From Bacteroidota bacterium (GTDB taxonomy: Bacteria > Bacteroidota > Bacteroidia > AKYH767-A > 2013-40CM-41-45): a stretch of DNA of 64,000 nt. The notes beneath the pieces were generated by a model that saw only the letters and a list, made by a program, of their open reading frames with translations, was not told the DNA's origin and did not search any database. Below, one piece after another: positions 8,145 to 16,563 of the stretch. Within the stretch, counting starts at the first letter, position 1; the number at the start of each line of letters is the position of its first letter. Location of the stretch: contig SHNE01000035.1 in the NCBI GenBank assembly GCA_004295015.1, positions 62,001 through 126,000 on the forward strand. The letters are read 5' to 3'. The translations under genes were made by a program, and so were the position numbers.

Positions 8145-9155
8145 TTATTTCGAATAATTTTTCAAAGCCTTTTTCAATGTATCCTGAATTTCGTTTTTCA
8201 ATTGTAATGGTTTAATAATTTTTACGTTTTCCCCATAGCTTAAAAGTTGCATGCTTAATTCATGCGAAGGAATTACATTGATGCTAATTCGAAATTCCTT
8301 TTTATTGTCTTTGATAATTTTTTGTGTATGGTGAATTGGTTGCGCTTTAATGTAAAGGCCTTCCAGGGGTGTGAAGGACAATTCTACTTTCACCGGAACT
8401 AAATCGTTCACTGTTATGCCAAAGGAATGGTAAAAGAACTTCCTGGCGTCGAAGTCGGATTTTTTTGTAAAGGGAGTTCGGGTTACATGCAGATTGCTAA
8501 TGCGATCGAGACCAAAAGTAAGGATTCGCTCATGTGTTGGCGAATATCCCGTGAGGTACCAACGATTTCTGTATTCACGAACAAGATAGGGCTGAATTTT
8601 ATGTTGACTCGTTTTGGCTTTACTGAAATTATGGTAATAAAAAATAATTTCTACAGGATCAGTAATTGCCTTCAGAATTTTTTCCAGATGGTTTGTTCCT
8701 TCCGAGTGTGAAGGTTTTTCAACTTGAATAATATCGGTAATTTCTGTACCATATAAGGAGCGACTGATTTGAACTGCCTGAAGGAGTCGTCCTATTGTAT
8801 TGTCAAACTCCTGAAGAATCGGGAAGTCCTTGAATTGCCTGAGCATACCTGCAGCAAATTCTAAGGCATACAGATCTTCTTGTTTTAAGGGAAGCTTAGA
8901 AATGGAGTATTGCGGATCGGTATAATAATAACCTTTTTGGGCTTTGTGGTAGTCTATGGGCGCGAAGAAATTTAAGCCTTCGTCAAAACGCATGGCATAA
9001 ATGTCTTTTTGTATTGTTGATTCCGATATTCTTTTTCCCAGCATGTTTCCACACTTATCCGCAAGTTCAGAAAGCGGAGGATAAGGCTTTTGTTTGTTTT
9101 TCAGCGCTTCATCAATCAGGCGATAGCGGGTATAGGCATCTTTATTCTTAGGCAT
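8145..9155 (-). CDS. WYL-domain transcriptional regulator
   Basis: A 336-residue regulator. Residues 1-60 form a winged helix-turn-helix-like region (LSELADKC..., RISESTIQKDIYAMR). Residues about 165-225 are the WYL domain, with IIFYYHN, then REYRNRWYLTGY (W199-Y200-L201) and the LDRISN motif, which bind small or nucleic-acid ligands in characterised members. The C-terminal WCX-like region runs to the end. WYL proteins of this length often control phage-defence or DNA-damage genes (BrxR and CapW are known cases). It sits directly upstream of the DUF2779 nuclease gene on the same strand. A shared operator-like sequence lies 15 bases before its own start codon, which predicts autoregulation and control of the nuclease. 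Confidence 0.88.
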   Translation of the reverse strand: MPKNKDAYTRYRLIDEALKNKQKPYPPLSELADKCGNMLGKRISESTIQKDIYAMRFDEGLNFFAPIDYHKAQKGYYYTDPQYSISKLPLKQEDLYALEFAAGMLRQFKDFPILQEFDNTIGRLLQAVQISRSLYGTEITDIIQVEKPSHSEGTNHLEKILKAITDPVEIIFYYHNFSKAKTSQHKIQPYLVREYRNRWYLTGYSPTHERILTFGLDRISNLHVTRTPFTKKSDFDARKFFYHSFGITVNDLVPVKVELSFTPLEGLYIKAQPIHHTQKIIKDNKKEFRISINVIPSHELSMQLLSYGENVKIIKPLQLKNEIQDTLKKALKNYSK

Positions 9156-9169
9156 AAAAAAAGATTAGA

Positions 9170-9187
9170 GCGCAGATAGGTTGCGTA
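9170..9187 (+). promoter_or_regulatory. Operator-like element B upstream of the WYL gene
   Basis: Sequence GCGCAGATAGGTTGCGTA, with inverted arms CGCA/TGCG around 7 bases. It differs at two positions from the minus-strand element at 8048-8065. It begins 15 bases upstream of the WYL ATG, where it would lie between promoter and start, a position expected for autorepression. The rest of the gap to 9551 (about 360 bases) shows no gene, repeat or clear promoter. Confidence 0.6.
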
Positions 9188-9551
9188 TGTGCATCTGTTA
9201 TTTGCAAAATGAGAAATGATTGTAGTGCAAACACGCTTCGTGTGGATTAATGCTTATGTACGAAGGTAAACGCTTTTTAACGATAGAGCAAGAGAATTAA
9301 TTTAATATAGAGATAATTTAATCTAAAATAATTATGAAATAAAAAGATTCCGGGTGTTTCAATTCGATGGTTTAACGTTTTTTAATTGCTTGTGGTAAAG
9401 CTCCAGTTTATACAAGCAAACCTGAGTTTTTCGGGCATCGAAGGAGTTAAAGTTTTAGCCGCTCCCGGGCTTTTTATTAATTGGATGATAAATTGGTTTA
9501 AATAGAAATTGGCCGATGAAAATAGTTGTCGAAGAATGACAATTTGAAAAA

Positions 9552-10211
9552 CTATTGATATGCTGTTTCGTCCAGCTTCAATCCTCTTGTACCTCTAAGG
9601 CGCTCCCAAAAAGTTTCACGCTCTACGAGAGAAACAAAATTTTTATTGAAGGCTTCGGTAAAATCAAGTTTCGGATCAATCATTACAGGCTCCATAGCCC
9701 GGAGCGTGTCCAGTACAATCGGGATTAATCCTATGTGTTCACTAACTTTTTTTCTGGTAAATCTTTTAAGCAATTTGGTTTGAAATGGATCTGAAGCAAG
9801 AGCGATTCTTTTAAAGCCGATTAACTTTGCTTTTTTATAGGAGTAGTAAATATTTTCTGTGCTGTGTTCGGCCTTTGTTTCGACAAAAATATTTTGTTTT
9901 GGAATCCCAATGGCTTCTGCAAACATGGCCATGACTTTTGCTTCATAGTATGGAGTGTAGACTGATGATCCGGAGTACATGATGTTTTTGGCAATGCCGG
10001 CATCAAACAAGTACTTAGACCAATATACTCTTGCTTTCATCGTTTGGCTCCAGCTGTCGCCTTCCAAAGGGACACCAGGGACCACAACAATATCATATGG
10101 TTCATCCATGGATTCCACTAAAAAATCTCTGCTGGTGCGGTTTGTAAAAGCACATGACGAGATAGAAACTATGATAATAAGAAGAAAGAAAGTGGAAACA
10201 GATCTGAGCAT
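9552..10211 (-). CDS. YdcF/SanA-like DUF218 lipoprotein
   Basis: A 219-residue protein with a lipoprotein signal (MLRSVSTFFLLIIIVSISSC, lipobox Cys20) and a DUF218 (PF02698) domain. The family motifs are the early DIVVVPGVP, then YSGSSVYTPYYEAKVMA, then the Glu/Asn-rich AEHSTENIYYS, then IALASDPFQTKLLKRF. DUF218 proteins (ElyC, SanA, YdcF) act at the cell envelope and are linked to envelope integrity, but the reaction is not settled. It is monocistronic, downstream in orientation of crtZ (gap 81 bases) with no obvious link. Confidence 0.82.
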   Translation of the reverse strand: MLRSVSTFFLLIIIVSISSCAFTNRTSRDFLVESMDEPYDIVVVPGVPLEGDSWSQTMKARVYWSKYLFDAGIAKNIMYSGSSVYTPYYEAKVMAMFAEAIGIPKQNIFVETKAEHSTENIYYSYKKAKLIGFKRIALASDPFQTKLLKRFTRKKVSEHIGLIPIVLDTLRAMEPVMIDPKLDFTEAFNKNFVSLVERETFWERLRGTRGLKLDETAYQ

Positions 10212-10292
10212 AATGATTAACGTGAAGAATGGTTATATCATTTGCTGAAACAAAAAATAATTATAAAAGTTTTATTTTTCCCGGACGCAATG

Positions 10293-10760
10293 CTAATTTG
10301 CCGTATTTCGATTTTTTTTGAAGTATTTAAACGGAACAAGCAGCATTCCAAAGCATTCTCCATCTTCTTTTCCGAGGTGTTTATGATGGGCTTTGTGCGC
10401 TTTTCTCACGGCAGTGATATATCTGTTATTGCTTCTCTTTAGAAACTTCAATCGTTGATGGATGATTACTTCATGAACTAAAAAGTATGCGATTCCGTAA
10501 ATTGCAATCCCTATTCCGATCCACATACGATAGTCGCATCCTGCCATAATACCAAACATCATAAATAACCAACTCGGGATAGCGAATATGAAAAAAAATA
10601 AATCGTTGCGTTGAAAAAAATTTTTCGTTCCGGTATGGTGATCTTTATGAATCTTCCACAAAAAACCATGCATTAAAAATTTGTGAGAAGTCCATGCTAC
10701 CCCTTCCATGGCAATAAAGCTTCCAAGCAGAATTAAAATATTAATTATAATGTCCGACAT
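10293..10760 (-). CDS. crtZ: Beta-carotene hydroxylase, CrtZ type
   Basis: A 155-residue integral-membrane di-iron hydroxylase of the fatty-acid hydroxylase superfamily. The His clusters are complete: H26-x4-H31, H38-x2-H41-H42, H96-x4-H101-Q-R and H122-x2-H125-H126. The spacing and the VHEVIIHQR element are typical of CrtZ, which hydroxylates the beta-ionone ring at C3 to give zeaxanthin. The ATG at 10760 is preferred over one at 10796 because the latter overlaps the upstream coding sequence. From 10760 the gap is 8 bases. It appears co-transcribed with the secreted hypothetical protein before it. No crtB or crtY is in the window, so the substrate comes from a pathway encoded elsewhere. Confidence 0.9.
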   Translation of the reverse strand: MSDIIINILILLGSFIAMEGVAWTSHKFLMHGFLWKIHKDHHTGTKNFFQRNDLFFFIFAIPSWLFMMFGIMAGCDYRMWIGIGIAIYGIAYFLVHEVIIHQRLKFLKRSNNRYITAVRKAHKAHHKHLGKEDGECFGMLLVPFKYFKKNRNTAN

Positions 10761-10768
10761 GTATATTA

Positions 10769-11311
10769 TCAGGAGATTAACAAATTTGCAGCCCATTTTT
10801 TCTCGGCCTCGGAAAATCTGTCACATATACCTATGTAATTGATGATTGATTTTTTTAGCTTAGGAAAAGGAATCGCCTCAAGGTTTGACAGGATATATTG
10901 TTTATCAGCGCTAAGTTCTTTGTTGTAGCCGAGAAATGAAGGACTGTGATCTTGTACGGTAAATCGCAGAAAGCGAATTTCAATATTATCTGGTGCTGAC
11001 AGTACACAATTATCTAGTAGCGCTTTGCCTTCTTTGAAATACTGATACTTACTTAAAGGGTTCAAGGTGTACTTTGCTTTGGTTATGGTAAGTGTTGCTT
11101 TGTATGCCATCCATACAGGGTCATTAATGTTCGGTGCGGCATCCATTCGCGTGCATAAATTGTCACAAGCTATTTCATCATGTATAGCTTGCGAAAAAGC
11201 TGAACGCACTTGATCTATACTCAGGCTTTGACATTCTGATGTTAATGGCGAAAGACAGAAAGAAAGGACCAGTAGGCTTAGAAATAGAGTAATACTTTGT
11301 CTTTTTTTCAT
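10769..11311 (-). CDS. Exported hypothetical protein, upstream of crtZ
   Basis: A 180-residue protein with a signal peptide (MKKRQSITLFLSLLVLSFCL, cleavage near SECQS). I do not recognise a named domain. The mature part is helical in character (SIDQVRSAFSQAIHDEIACDNLCTRMD; LLDNCVLSAPDNIEIRFLRF; SKYQYFKEG), reminiscent of tetratricopeptide-like helices. Its stop is 8 bases before crtZ, so the two form a short operon. A -7 box (TAATTTTG on the minus strand) is at 11343-11350. Function unknown. Confidence 0.8.
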   Translation of the reverse strand: MKKRQSITLFLSLLVLSFCLSPLTSECQSLSIDQVRSAFSQAIHDEIACDNLCTRMDAAPNINDPVWMAYKATLTITKAKYTLNPLSKYQYFKEGKALLDNCVLSAPDNIEIRFLRFTVQDHSPSFLGYNKELSADKQYILSNLEAIPFPKLKKSIINYIGICDRFSEAEKKWAANLLIS

Positions 11312-11342
11312 TTAAGATAACTGAGTTTATCTTCCCGGCACA

Positions 11343-11350
11343 CAAAATTA
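11343..11350 (-). promoter_or_regulatory. -7 box for the hypothetical-crtZ pair
   Basis: Minus-strand TAATTTTG, a full TAnnTTTG match, 31 bases upstream of the ATG at 11311. No convincing -33 TTG at suitable spacing was seen. Confidence 0.4.
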
Positions 11351-11366
11351 AGCAAGAATTTCAGTT

Positions 11367-11385
11367 TAGCACTGAAAAAGTGCTA
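11367..11385 (-). terminator. Hairpin overlapping the DUF5686 stop codon
   Basis: A 7-bp perfect stem TAGCACT/AGTGCTA with a 5-base loop (11367-11373 and 11379-11385) includes the TAG stop codon on the minus strand. No T-tract follows, so terminator function is weakly supported. Confidence 0.3.
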
Positions 11386-13866
11386 GAATTTGAAAAAGAA
11401 GGATGGTTTTACCATGAAATAGTAGATCCCGGGCTTTTCGGTATAATTCATTCGCCAGATAAAATCTACTCTTGAAATCTTGAAGATATTTTCAATACCG
11501 AACCCAAGCTCAGAATAAGGCTCGGACAAAGCACCAATGCCGTAGGGTTTTATAATGGAACTATTCAGATTTTGAGGATTTAAAGAACCCGCATACATTT
11601 TAGCGAAAATAAATTCCCTCCATTTCAGCTGATTTATTCCGGGAATACGGTTAAAAACAAGTCCTTCGAAATGCTGTTCAATCATGATTCTAACAAATTG
11701 ATCAGAAACAAACTCCATATAGTTCATCAGGTTGAATGCCGTTTCATCATTGAATATTACCTGATTGGCATAGGGAGTTTCAAGCAATGGCCAGTCGGCC
11801 TCTCCCCAGATTTTTCCCGCTTCAATTCTTATAAGTGAATAGCCGGCTTTTTTCAGCCGCAATTTTTGTTCGATTCTGATTCTCAATTTTTGAAAATCAT
11901 AATCTGAATTGAAAAGTTCTTTCACATTTTTAATATAATCTATACTAATCACCGGATATTTTGGGAAGTACAATGATTCCAATCCATCGCCATATTTAGC
12001 TGTTAAATTTCTTTCTCCATAAGCAAAGCGCGAGGAGAGTTGAAAACCCGAATTTTTTATAGCAGCAAGAGTGTTCAAGCTTCCATCTCCATTAATTTGC
12101 CAGTATTTATAAGCACCAAATGGCTGCCACTTCGTTCTGAAATATGTTAACCGGGACGATAAGCCGGTAAGCCATTGTCTTTCCAGGTAAATATTTTGTT
12201 CTTCTGAATAGATCCTGAAATTCGTGGCAGCAGTGCTAGTGAAGGAATTGAAAATATGATCCAGCGTAAACATGTTTTCACTTCTCCCCGGTTGGATTGC
12301 ATCTCTTTTTACTGATGCCCCTATGAGATTTTTTTTACTTCCTTGCCTGGAAAGTATCCCGCTTGCTTCAGTAAAATATTTGAAGCGTTCATCATAGGTC
12401 CCATAAGCCACATATGTTTTAAGATGAAACCGGTCATTTGAATTTTTACCGATCCTGAATCCAAACTTCACCCTTGATCTTTCAACATTATTGTAACTGT
12501 AAAAAGTATAAAGATTGCCAATACCAATTTTATATAATGGAAGCCATCCGGTTGTGAGAGTATTTACTGAGGTTTTTAGAAGGTTGAATTTAGGATTTTT
12601 ATTTAGCGTATCAATCATGCTGAAGACAGATTGTTCTTGTCTGGTCAGGCTATCTTTTCTTGTTTCGAACCAGTAATCATCTGTTCGGATGGCGCTGCTG
12701 TCGTGGAAGCTTACGATCTCCAGTCCTTTGTAAAAAGAATCATCTCTAGGTTGATTAATAATATAGTTGCGGAATGAAGAGGTTTTTCTTCCAAAAAAAC
12801 CGGTAAGCTCTTTGGAATTTTCTGCAACGGTAAAATCTGCAATAACCTGACTTTTAACAATCATGTTGTGAATACCATCAACCTTCTCGTACTCCTGTCT
12901 GATCCAGTAATTTCTTACAAAGTTTACATTTGCTTCAATGCTGAACTGTAAATCTATTCGCTTGACAGAATATGTTGAATCCTCGATATACATTTCCCCG
13001 CTGAATGCAATATCCTGCTTAACGCGTGGGGAGAATTGAATGTAATAGCATCTGTCCTTGCCAAGATACAAGCTGTCGATCAGATAAAATTTATAATTGG
13101 CTTTATAATTATCATTTAAAGGACTTGGAAAATTCTTATCCAGAATAAATACATAGTTGTCGTAAATGTTCGGGTGCAGATACATGTCTTGCACAAATTG
13201 CAAGATTTTTGGGCCCTTAAGTCCAACTGATCTTCTTCCAAGAACAATTTCTCTTTTTAATTTCGGACTCTTTCTATAGTAGATGTCCGAGGCCGACTCA
13301 TTAAATAATATCGGGAGATAGGTTACACCATCCGCTGTAGTGTCTGTATTGTCAAAAATAAAATTGAATGAACGCAGGAAAATATTCTGCTTGATCTTTT
13401 CGGTAAAATGATTGAGATCAAATTCTACTTTGTGATAGGCATTATATTCATAGGCTTGTAATTCATCCGGATTATTTTGGGGTTTATTGGCAATAACTTT
13501 CCTGAGAATTTCAAAGGCCGGATTTTCGCCCGGTCGGATTGTTACTTCACTCAACGTATATTCAGTTGGAACAAGCCGAATAATGAGCGTTTGATCTGAT
13601 AAAGGAGAAACAGGAACTGCCAGGGAATGATAACCCATTGCTGAAACCAGAATTGTATCAGGTCTCCCGGTACCGCTGAGTTTGAATTTCCCGAGACTGT
13701 CGCATGAAGCTCCCTGGCTGCTTCCTTTGATTAAAACATTTGCAAAAGGAATGGCCTCGTCGTTTTGTTCGCTGAGTACTCTGCCCCGGATGTGTGAACT
13801 TTGTGCCAATCCGTCGATGGAAAGCCGGATGACAAATAAAATAAGGAGGCACAAGAATTTTTTCAC
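11383..13866 (-). CDS. DUF5686 outer-membrane protein with carboxypeptidase-like regulatory domain
   Basis: About 827 residues. A signal peptide is followed by a carboxypeptidase-D regulatory-like (CarboxypepD_reg) domain at about residues 25-110 (HIRGRVLSEQNDEAIPFANVLIKG). The DUF5686 region (EILRKVIANKPQN..., long beta-strand stretches) continues to a C-terminal Phe, as for an outer-membrane beta barrel. The family is Bacteroidota-specific with no known substrate. The best start is GTG at 13866, which gives MKKFLCLLILFVIRL as signal sequence. A TTG at 13875 would add three residues and would lie inside a -7 box. It is monocistronic, and a 7-bp hairpin overlaps its stop codon. Confidence 0.85.
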   Translation of the reverse strand: MKKFLCLLILFVIRLSIDGLAQSSHIRGRVLSEQNDEAIPFANVLIKGSSQGASCDSLGKFKLSGTGRPDTILVSAMGYHSLAVPVSPLSDQTLIIRLVPTEYTLSEVTIRPGENPAFEILRKVIANKPQNNPDELQAYEYNAYHKVEFDLNHFTEKIKQNIFLRSFNFIFDNTDTTADGVTYLPILFNESASDIYYRKSPKLKREIVLGRRSVGLKGPKILQFVQDMYLHPNIYDNYVFILDKNFPSPLNDNYKANYKFYLIDSLYLGKDRCYYIQFSPRVKQDIAFSGEMYIEDSTYSVKRIDLQFSIEANVNFVRNYWIRQEYEKVDGIHNMIVKSQVIADFTVAENSKELTGFFGRKTSSFRNYIINQPRDDSFYKGLEIVSFHDSSAIRTDDYWFETRKDSLTRQEQSVFSMIDTLNKNPKFNLLKTSVNTLTTGWLPLYKIGIGNLYTFYSYNNVERSRVKFGFRIGKNSNDRFHLKTYVAYGTYDERFKYFTEASGILSRQGSKKNLIGASVKRDAIQPGRSENMFTLDHIFNSFTSTAATNFRIYSEEQNIYLERQWLTGLSSRLTYFRTKWQPFGAYKYWQINGDGSLNTLAAIKNSGFQLSSRFAYGERNLTAKYGDGLESLYFPKYPVISIDYIKNVKELFNSDYDFQKLRIRIEQKLRLKKAGYSLIRIEAGKIWGEADWPLLETPYANQVIFNDETAFNLMNYMEFVSDQFVRIMIEQHFEGLVFNRIPGINQLKWREFIFAKMYAGSLNPQNLNSSIIKPYGIGALSEPYSELGFGIENIFKISRVDFIWRMNYTEKPGIYYFMVKPSFFFKF

Positions 13867-13872
13867 GTCAGG

Positions 13873-13880
13873 CAAAAATA
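13873..13880 (-). promoter_or_regulatory. -7 box of the DUF5686 gene
   Basis: Minus-strand TATTTTTG ends 6 bases before the GTG at 13866. Initiation 5-7 bases after the box would put the mRNA 5' end at or beside the start codon, which predicts a leaderless transcript. Confidence 0.5.
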
Positions 13881-13967
13881 ATGATTGCTACGATGTTAAT
13901 TGATTCAGCCGGATAATTTATTAAACCAATGTTGATGGATAAAGACTATATAACAGGCAATAAGAAA

Positions 13968-13999
13968 TTGTTGTGATACAGCTTTTCTATGTAGTTTTG
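13968..13999 (+). promoter_or_regulatory. Promoter of the sulfotransferase gene
   Basis: A -33 TTG (13968-13970), a 21-base spacer and a -7 box TAGTTTTG (13992-13999) match the Bacteroidota promoter form. The TTG start codon at 14010 follows 10 bases later, which supports that unusual start. Confidence 0.6.
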
Positions 14000-14009
14000 A
14001 GAAAAAAAA

Positions 14010-15137
14010 TTGAAATTCGGACTAAGGACTTATTTGTCAGTCTATACACATCCTGCGCATGGTTCCGGTTTTTCTGCCTGGTTCAGAACCTTGTCACAGA
14101 ATGGATTTGCGGTTGATTTTGCTTTTATTCCTAAGGTACTATTTATCACAATCACGATTGTTCTTGCCGGTCCTTTCAGATGCTATGAATGGCTTAGGTA
14201 TAATAAAAGAGTAAGAAAAGTAAAGGTACTTCCTCCGGTTTTTATTCTTGGACATCCCCGTAGCGGAACTACCTTTTTGCATTATTTGATAAGTAAGGAT
14301 CCTGCCTTTGGATATTGTACTACCGTTCAGGCAATGGTACCTCATTTGTTTCTAAGCGGAACAAAAATATTTTCAGCCATACTTTCAAGAGCTTTGCCGG
14401 GAAATCGTCCAATGGATAATTTAAAAATGGGCACGGAATTACCCAAGGAGGAAGAGTTTGCTATGGCATTATCAGGTTCAGAAAGTCTTGTAGCGGGATA
14501 TTATTTTCCACGTCGTTTTTTAAAGAACTTGAAAAGGTATGTTTGTTTTGAAGGGGGAAAATCTTCAGACGAACAAAATTGGAAATTTAATTATGATTAT
14601 TTTTTGAGAAAGCTAAGCTACGTTAATCCCGGAAAAAACCTGCTCATGAAGAGTCCGGGTAATACAGGACGAATTAAGCAGCTTCTGGAATTATATCCTG
14701 AAGCCAGATTTGTGCACATTTCCAGAAATCCTTTTGATGTTTATCAAAGTAATGTGCATTTGTATAAAAAAATCCTGCCACTTTTTTCTTTTCAACATGT
14801 AAAGCAGGAAGAAGTGGAAGCTTTTGTTCTGGAAGGCTATAAAGTTTTATTGAAAAAATATTTGAAGGATAAGGAGCTTATTCCACCGAACAAACTTGTT
14901 GAGATTCGGTATGAAGAGTTTGTAGCAGATCCACTGACAGAAATGGAGAAGTTGTATGCCAAGTTGGGCCTGGGTGAGTTTTCTAAAGCAAAGGAATATA
15001 TTGCCGGAGAATTGAATGATTATAAGAATTACGAAAGAAATAAATTTGAACTCAGTGCTATAGACAAAGAAAAAGTCTCTTCGCATTGGAAATTTGCATT
15101 CGATGCGTTTGCTTATTCTGTTGAGATCAAGCTCTGA
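14010..15137 (+). CDS. PAPS-dependent sulfotransferase family protein
   Basis: A 375-residue protein of the sulfotransferase_3-like family (PF13469). The 5'-phosphosulfate-binding loop is at residues 82-88 (HPRSGTT, within FILGHPRSGTTFLHYLIS), and the 3'-phosphate motif is FVHISRNPFDVYQSN. LLMKSPGNTGRI is the conserved middle element. A hydrophobic segment at about residues 41-54 may anchor it to the membrane. There is no ATG upstream of residue ~107 and a stop codon lies at 13998, so TTG at 14010 is the start; a promoter immediately precedes it. The gene is convergent with the ligase operon and overlaps its last gene by 11 bases. The acceptor is unknown; transfer to the product of the adjacent operon is a hypothesis. 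Confidence 0.85.
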   Translation: MKFGLRTYLSVYTHPAHGSGFSAWFRTLSQNGFAVDFAFIPKVLFITITIVLAGPFRCYEWLRYNKRVRKVKVLPPVFILGHPRSGTTFLHYLISKDPAFGYCTTVQAMVPHLFLSGTKIFSAILSRALPGNRPMDNLKMGTELPKEEEFAMALSGSESLVAGYYFPRRFLKNLKRYVCFEGGKSSDEQNWKFNYDYFLRKLSYVNPGKNLLMKSPGNTGRIKQLLELYPEARFVHISRNPFDVYQSNVHLYKKILPLFSFQHVKQEEVEAFVLEGYKVLLKKYLKDKELIPPNKLVEIRYEEFVADPLTEMEKLYAKLGLGEFSKAKEYIAGELNDYKNYERNKFELSAIDKEKVSSHWKFAFDAFAYSVEIKL

Positions 15138-16563
15138 CGGTTTTACCGGTTTTTGTTTTTTCAATTTGACTTACAAAAGTGATGCGCTGAGGTATTTTGA
15201 TGCCGGAAAGATGTTCTCTGCAGAATGAAATGATTTCTGTGCCGGATGCAGTGAAATCTTTTTTCAATACAACTTCTGCCTCTACGATTTGTCCTGTGAG
15301 TTTGTGTTGCCCACTATAAACACGGACATCTGAAACGGCAGGGTAGAGTCTGATTACGCTTTCTACTTCTTCCGGAAAAACTTTATTCCCGGAAACATTG
15401 ATGACTGATTTTTCTCTCCCTGAAATAGTAACGAATCCTTCTTCATCTATTCTGGCAATATCGCCTGTAAGGAACCACGATTTGTACAATAAATTTTCTG
15501 CTTTTTGAAATGGCCAGAGGTATCCTGAAAACATTCCCGGTCCTTTAATCGCAAATACACCTTCAGAATTTGGTGCCAATTGTTTCATTTCATTGTCAAA
15601 GACGGCAAGCTCATAATTTTTCAATGCTTGTCCGACACTATACGGTTTTGCAGCGTCTTTATTATTGTTGATGAGAGGCAAACCAATTTCAATTATTCCA
15701 TAAGCCTGGCTTAACGGAAGATTATATTTTTCAGCAAAGGTTTTTATTGTTTCATTCTCAATTCCTGCGGAGGTACATATTGCTTTTTTAAGGGTATTGA
15801 ATTTTGATTCTCCTTTATATGATGCCAGCAGACGATAATGCAAAGGGGAAGCATAAAGCAATGTTGCTTTGTGCTTATTTGATAGCCGGATAATAGTTTC
15901 TGCATAAAAATCATTACTGATTATCAGCGCAGCGCCGTTTCGAATGTACAGGCATATTGATACAATAAAGTGAAAAGCCATTGGCAATACCCATAGAACC
16001 AGGTCTGTGCTACCCAGTTTAAGTCCGGTATTTGCCGCTTCAATTCTGTCCTTTACTGCCTGATGAGAAATTACGACGCCTTTCGAACTACCTGTTGTTC
16101 CGGAACTTGGTCTGATAAAGGCGGCATCCGGAAATTTTTGTGTAATATTTTCGGAAGGAATATTTGGAAAAATAATCAGATCAAAGAATTCATCTATGTG
16201 TCCTCGTCGATGCATACCGGGAAATTCGATGCTCATTGATTTTTCAATCAACAATAAATTTATGGATGCCGGCGTTAAACTTTCTTCAATTTCTTTTGAA
16301 TTGAGTCCGTGCCATACGGGCATAACTACAAAGCCGGATGCCGAGGAAGCAAAGAGTCCGGTGATAAAATGTTTGTTGTTACCTGTCACTAAAGCTATGC
16401 CTTGTCCAGATTCCTTAATATAAGTAGAAAGTATTTGAGTAAGCTTTTCGGTTTCGTTGTAGAGAGCGTCATAAGTGATTTCAACATCACCGTCAAAAAG
16501 GGCATTTGATTCGGGCCATTTTTGTGCAGCATCTTTGAGCAGATCAATTGTTTTGAAACTCAT
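15127..16563 (-). CDS. AMP-forming acyl/aminoacyl ligase (ANL superfamily)
   Basis: A 478-residue adenylate-forming enzyme, a little shorter than typical (500-550). The P-loop-like A3 motif is at about residues 152-162 (PSSGTTGSSKG), followed by VVISHQA. LSQAYGIIEIG is the A5 motif, YKSWFLTGDIARIDEEGFVTISGREKSVIN covers A7-A8, and KTKTGKTVRA at the extreme C-terminus contains the A10 Lys (K474). It should activate a carboxylic acid as an adenylate and load it on CoA or, given the operon, on the acyl carrier protein. Substrate specificity cannot be read by eye. Its ATG overlaps the stop of the FAD oxidoreductase gene by one base (TAATG), indicating translational coupling. It is last in the operon. 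Confidence 0.88.
   Translation of the reverse strand: MSFKTIDLLKDAAQKWPESNALFDGDVEITYDALYNETEKLTQILSTYIKESGQGIALVTGNNKHFITGLFASSASGFVVMPVWHGLNSKEIEESLTPASINLLLIEKSMSIEFPGMHRRGHIDEFFDLIIFPNIPSENITQKFPDAAFIRPSSGTTGSSKGVVISHQAVKDRIEAANTGLKLGSTDLVLWVLPMAFHFIVSICLYIRNGAALIISNDFYAETIIRLSNKHKATLLYASPLHYRLLASYKGESKFNTLKKAICTSAGIENETIKTFAEKYNLPLSQAYGIIEIGLPLINNNKDAAKPYSVGQALKNYELAVFDNEMKQLAPNSEGVFAIKGPGMFSGYLWPFQKAENLLYKSWFLTGDIARIDEEGFVTISGREKSVINVSGNKVFPEEVESVIRLYPAVSDVRVYSGQHKLTGQIVEAEVVLKKDFTASGTEIISFCREHLSGIKIPQRITFVSQIEKTKTGKTVRA

Noticed and set aside
13981-14012. Frameshift or pseudogene explanation for the missing ATG of the sulfotransferase
   Set aside because: An in-frame stop lies just upstream, the rest of the gene is intact, and a promoter ends 10 bases before the TTG, so a real TTG start is simpler.
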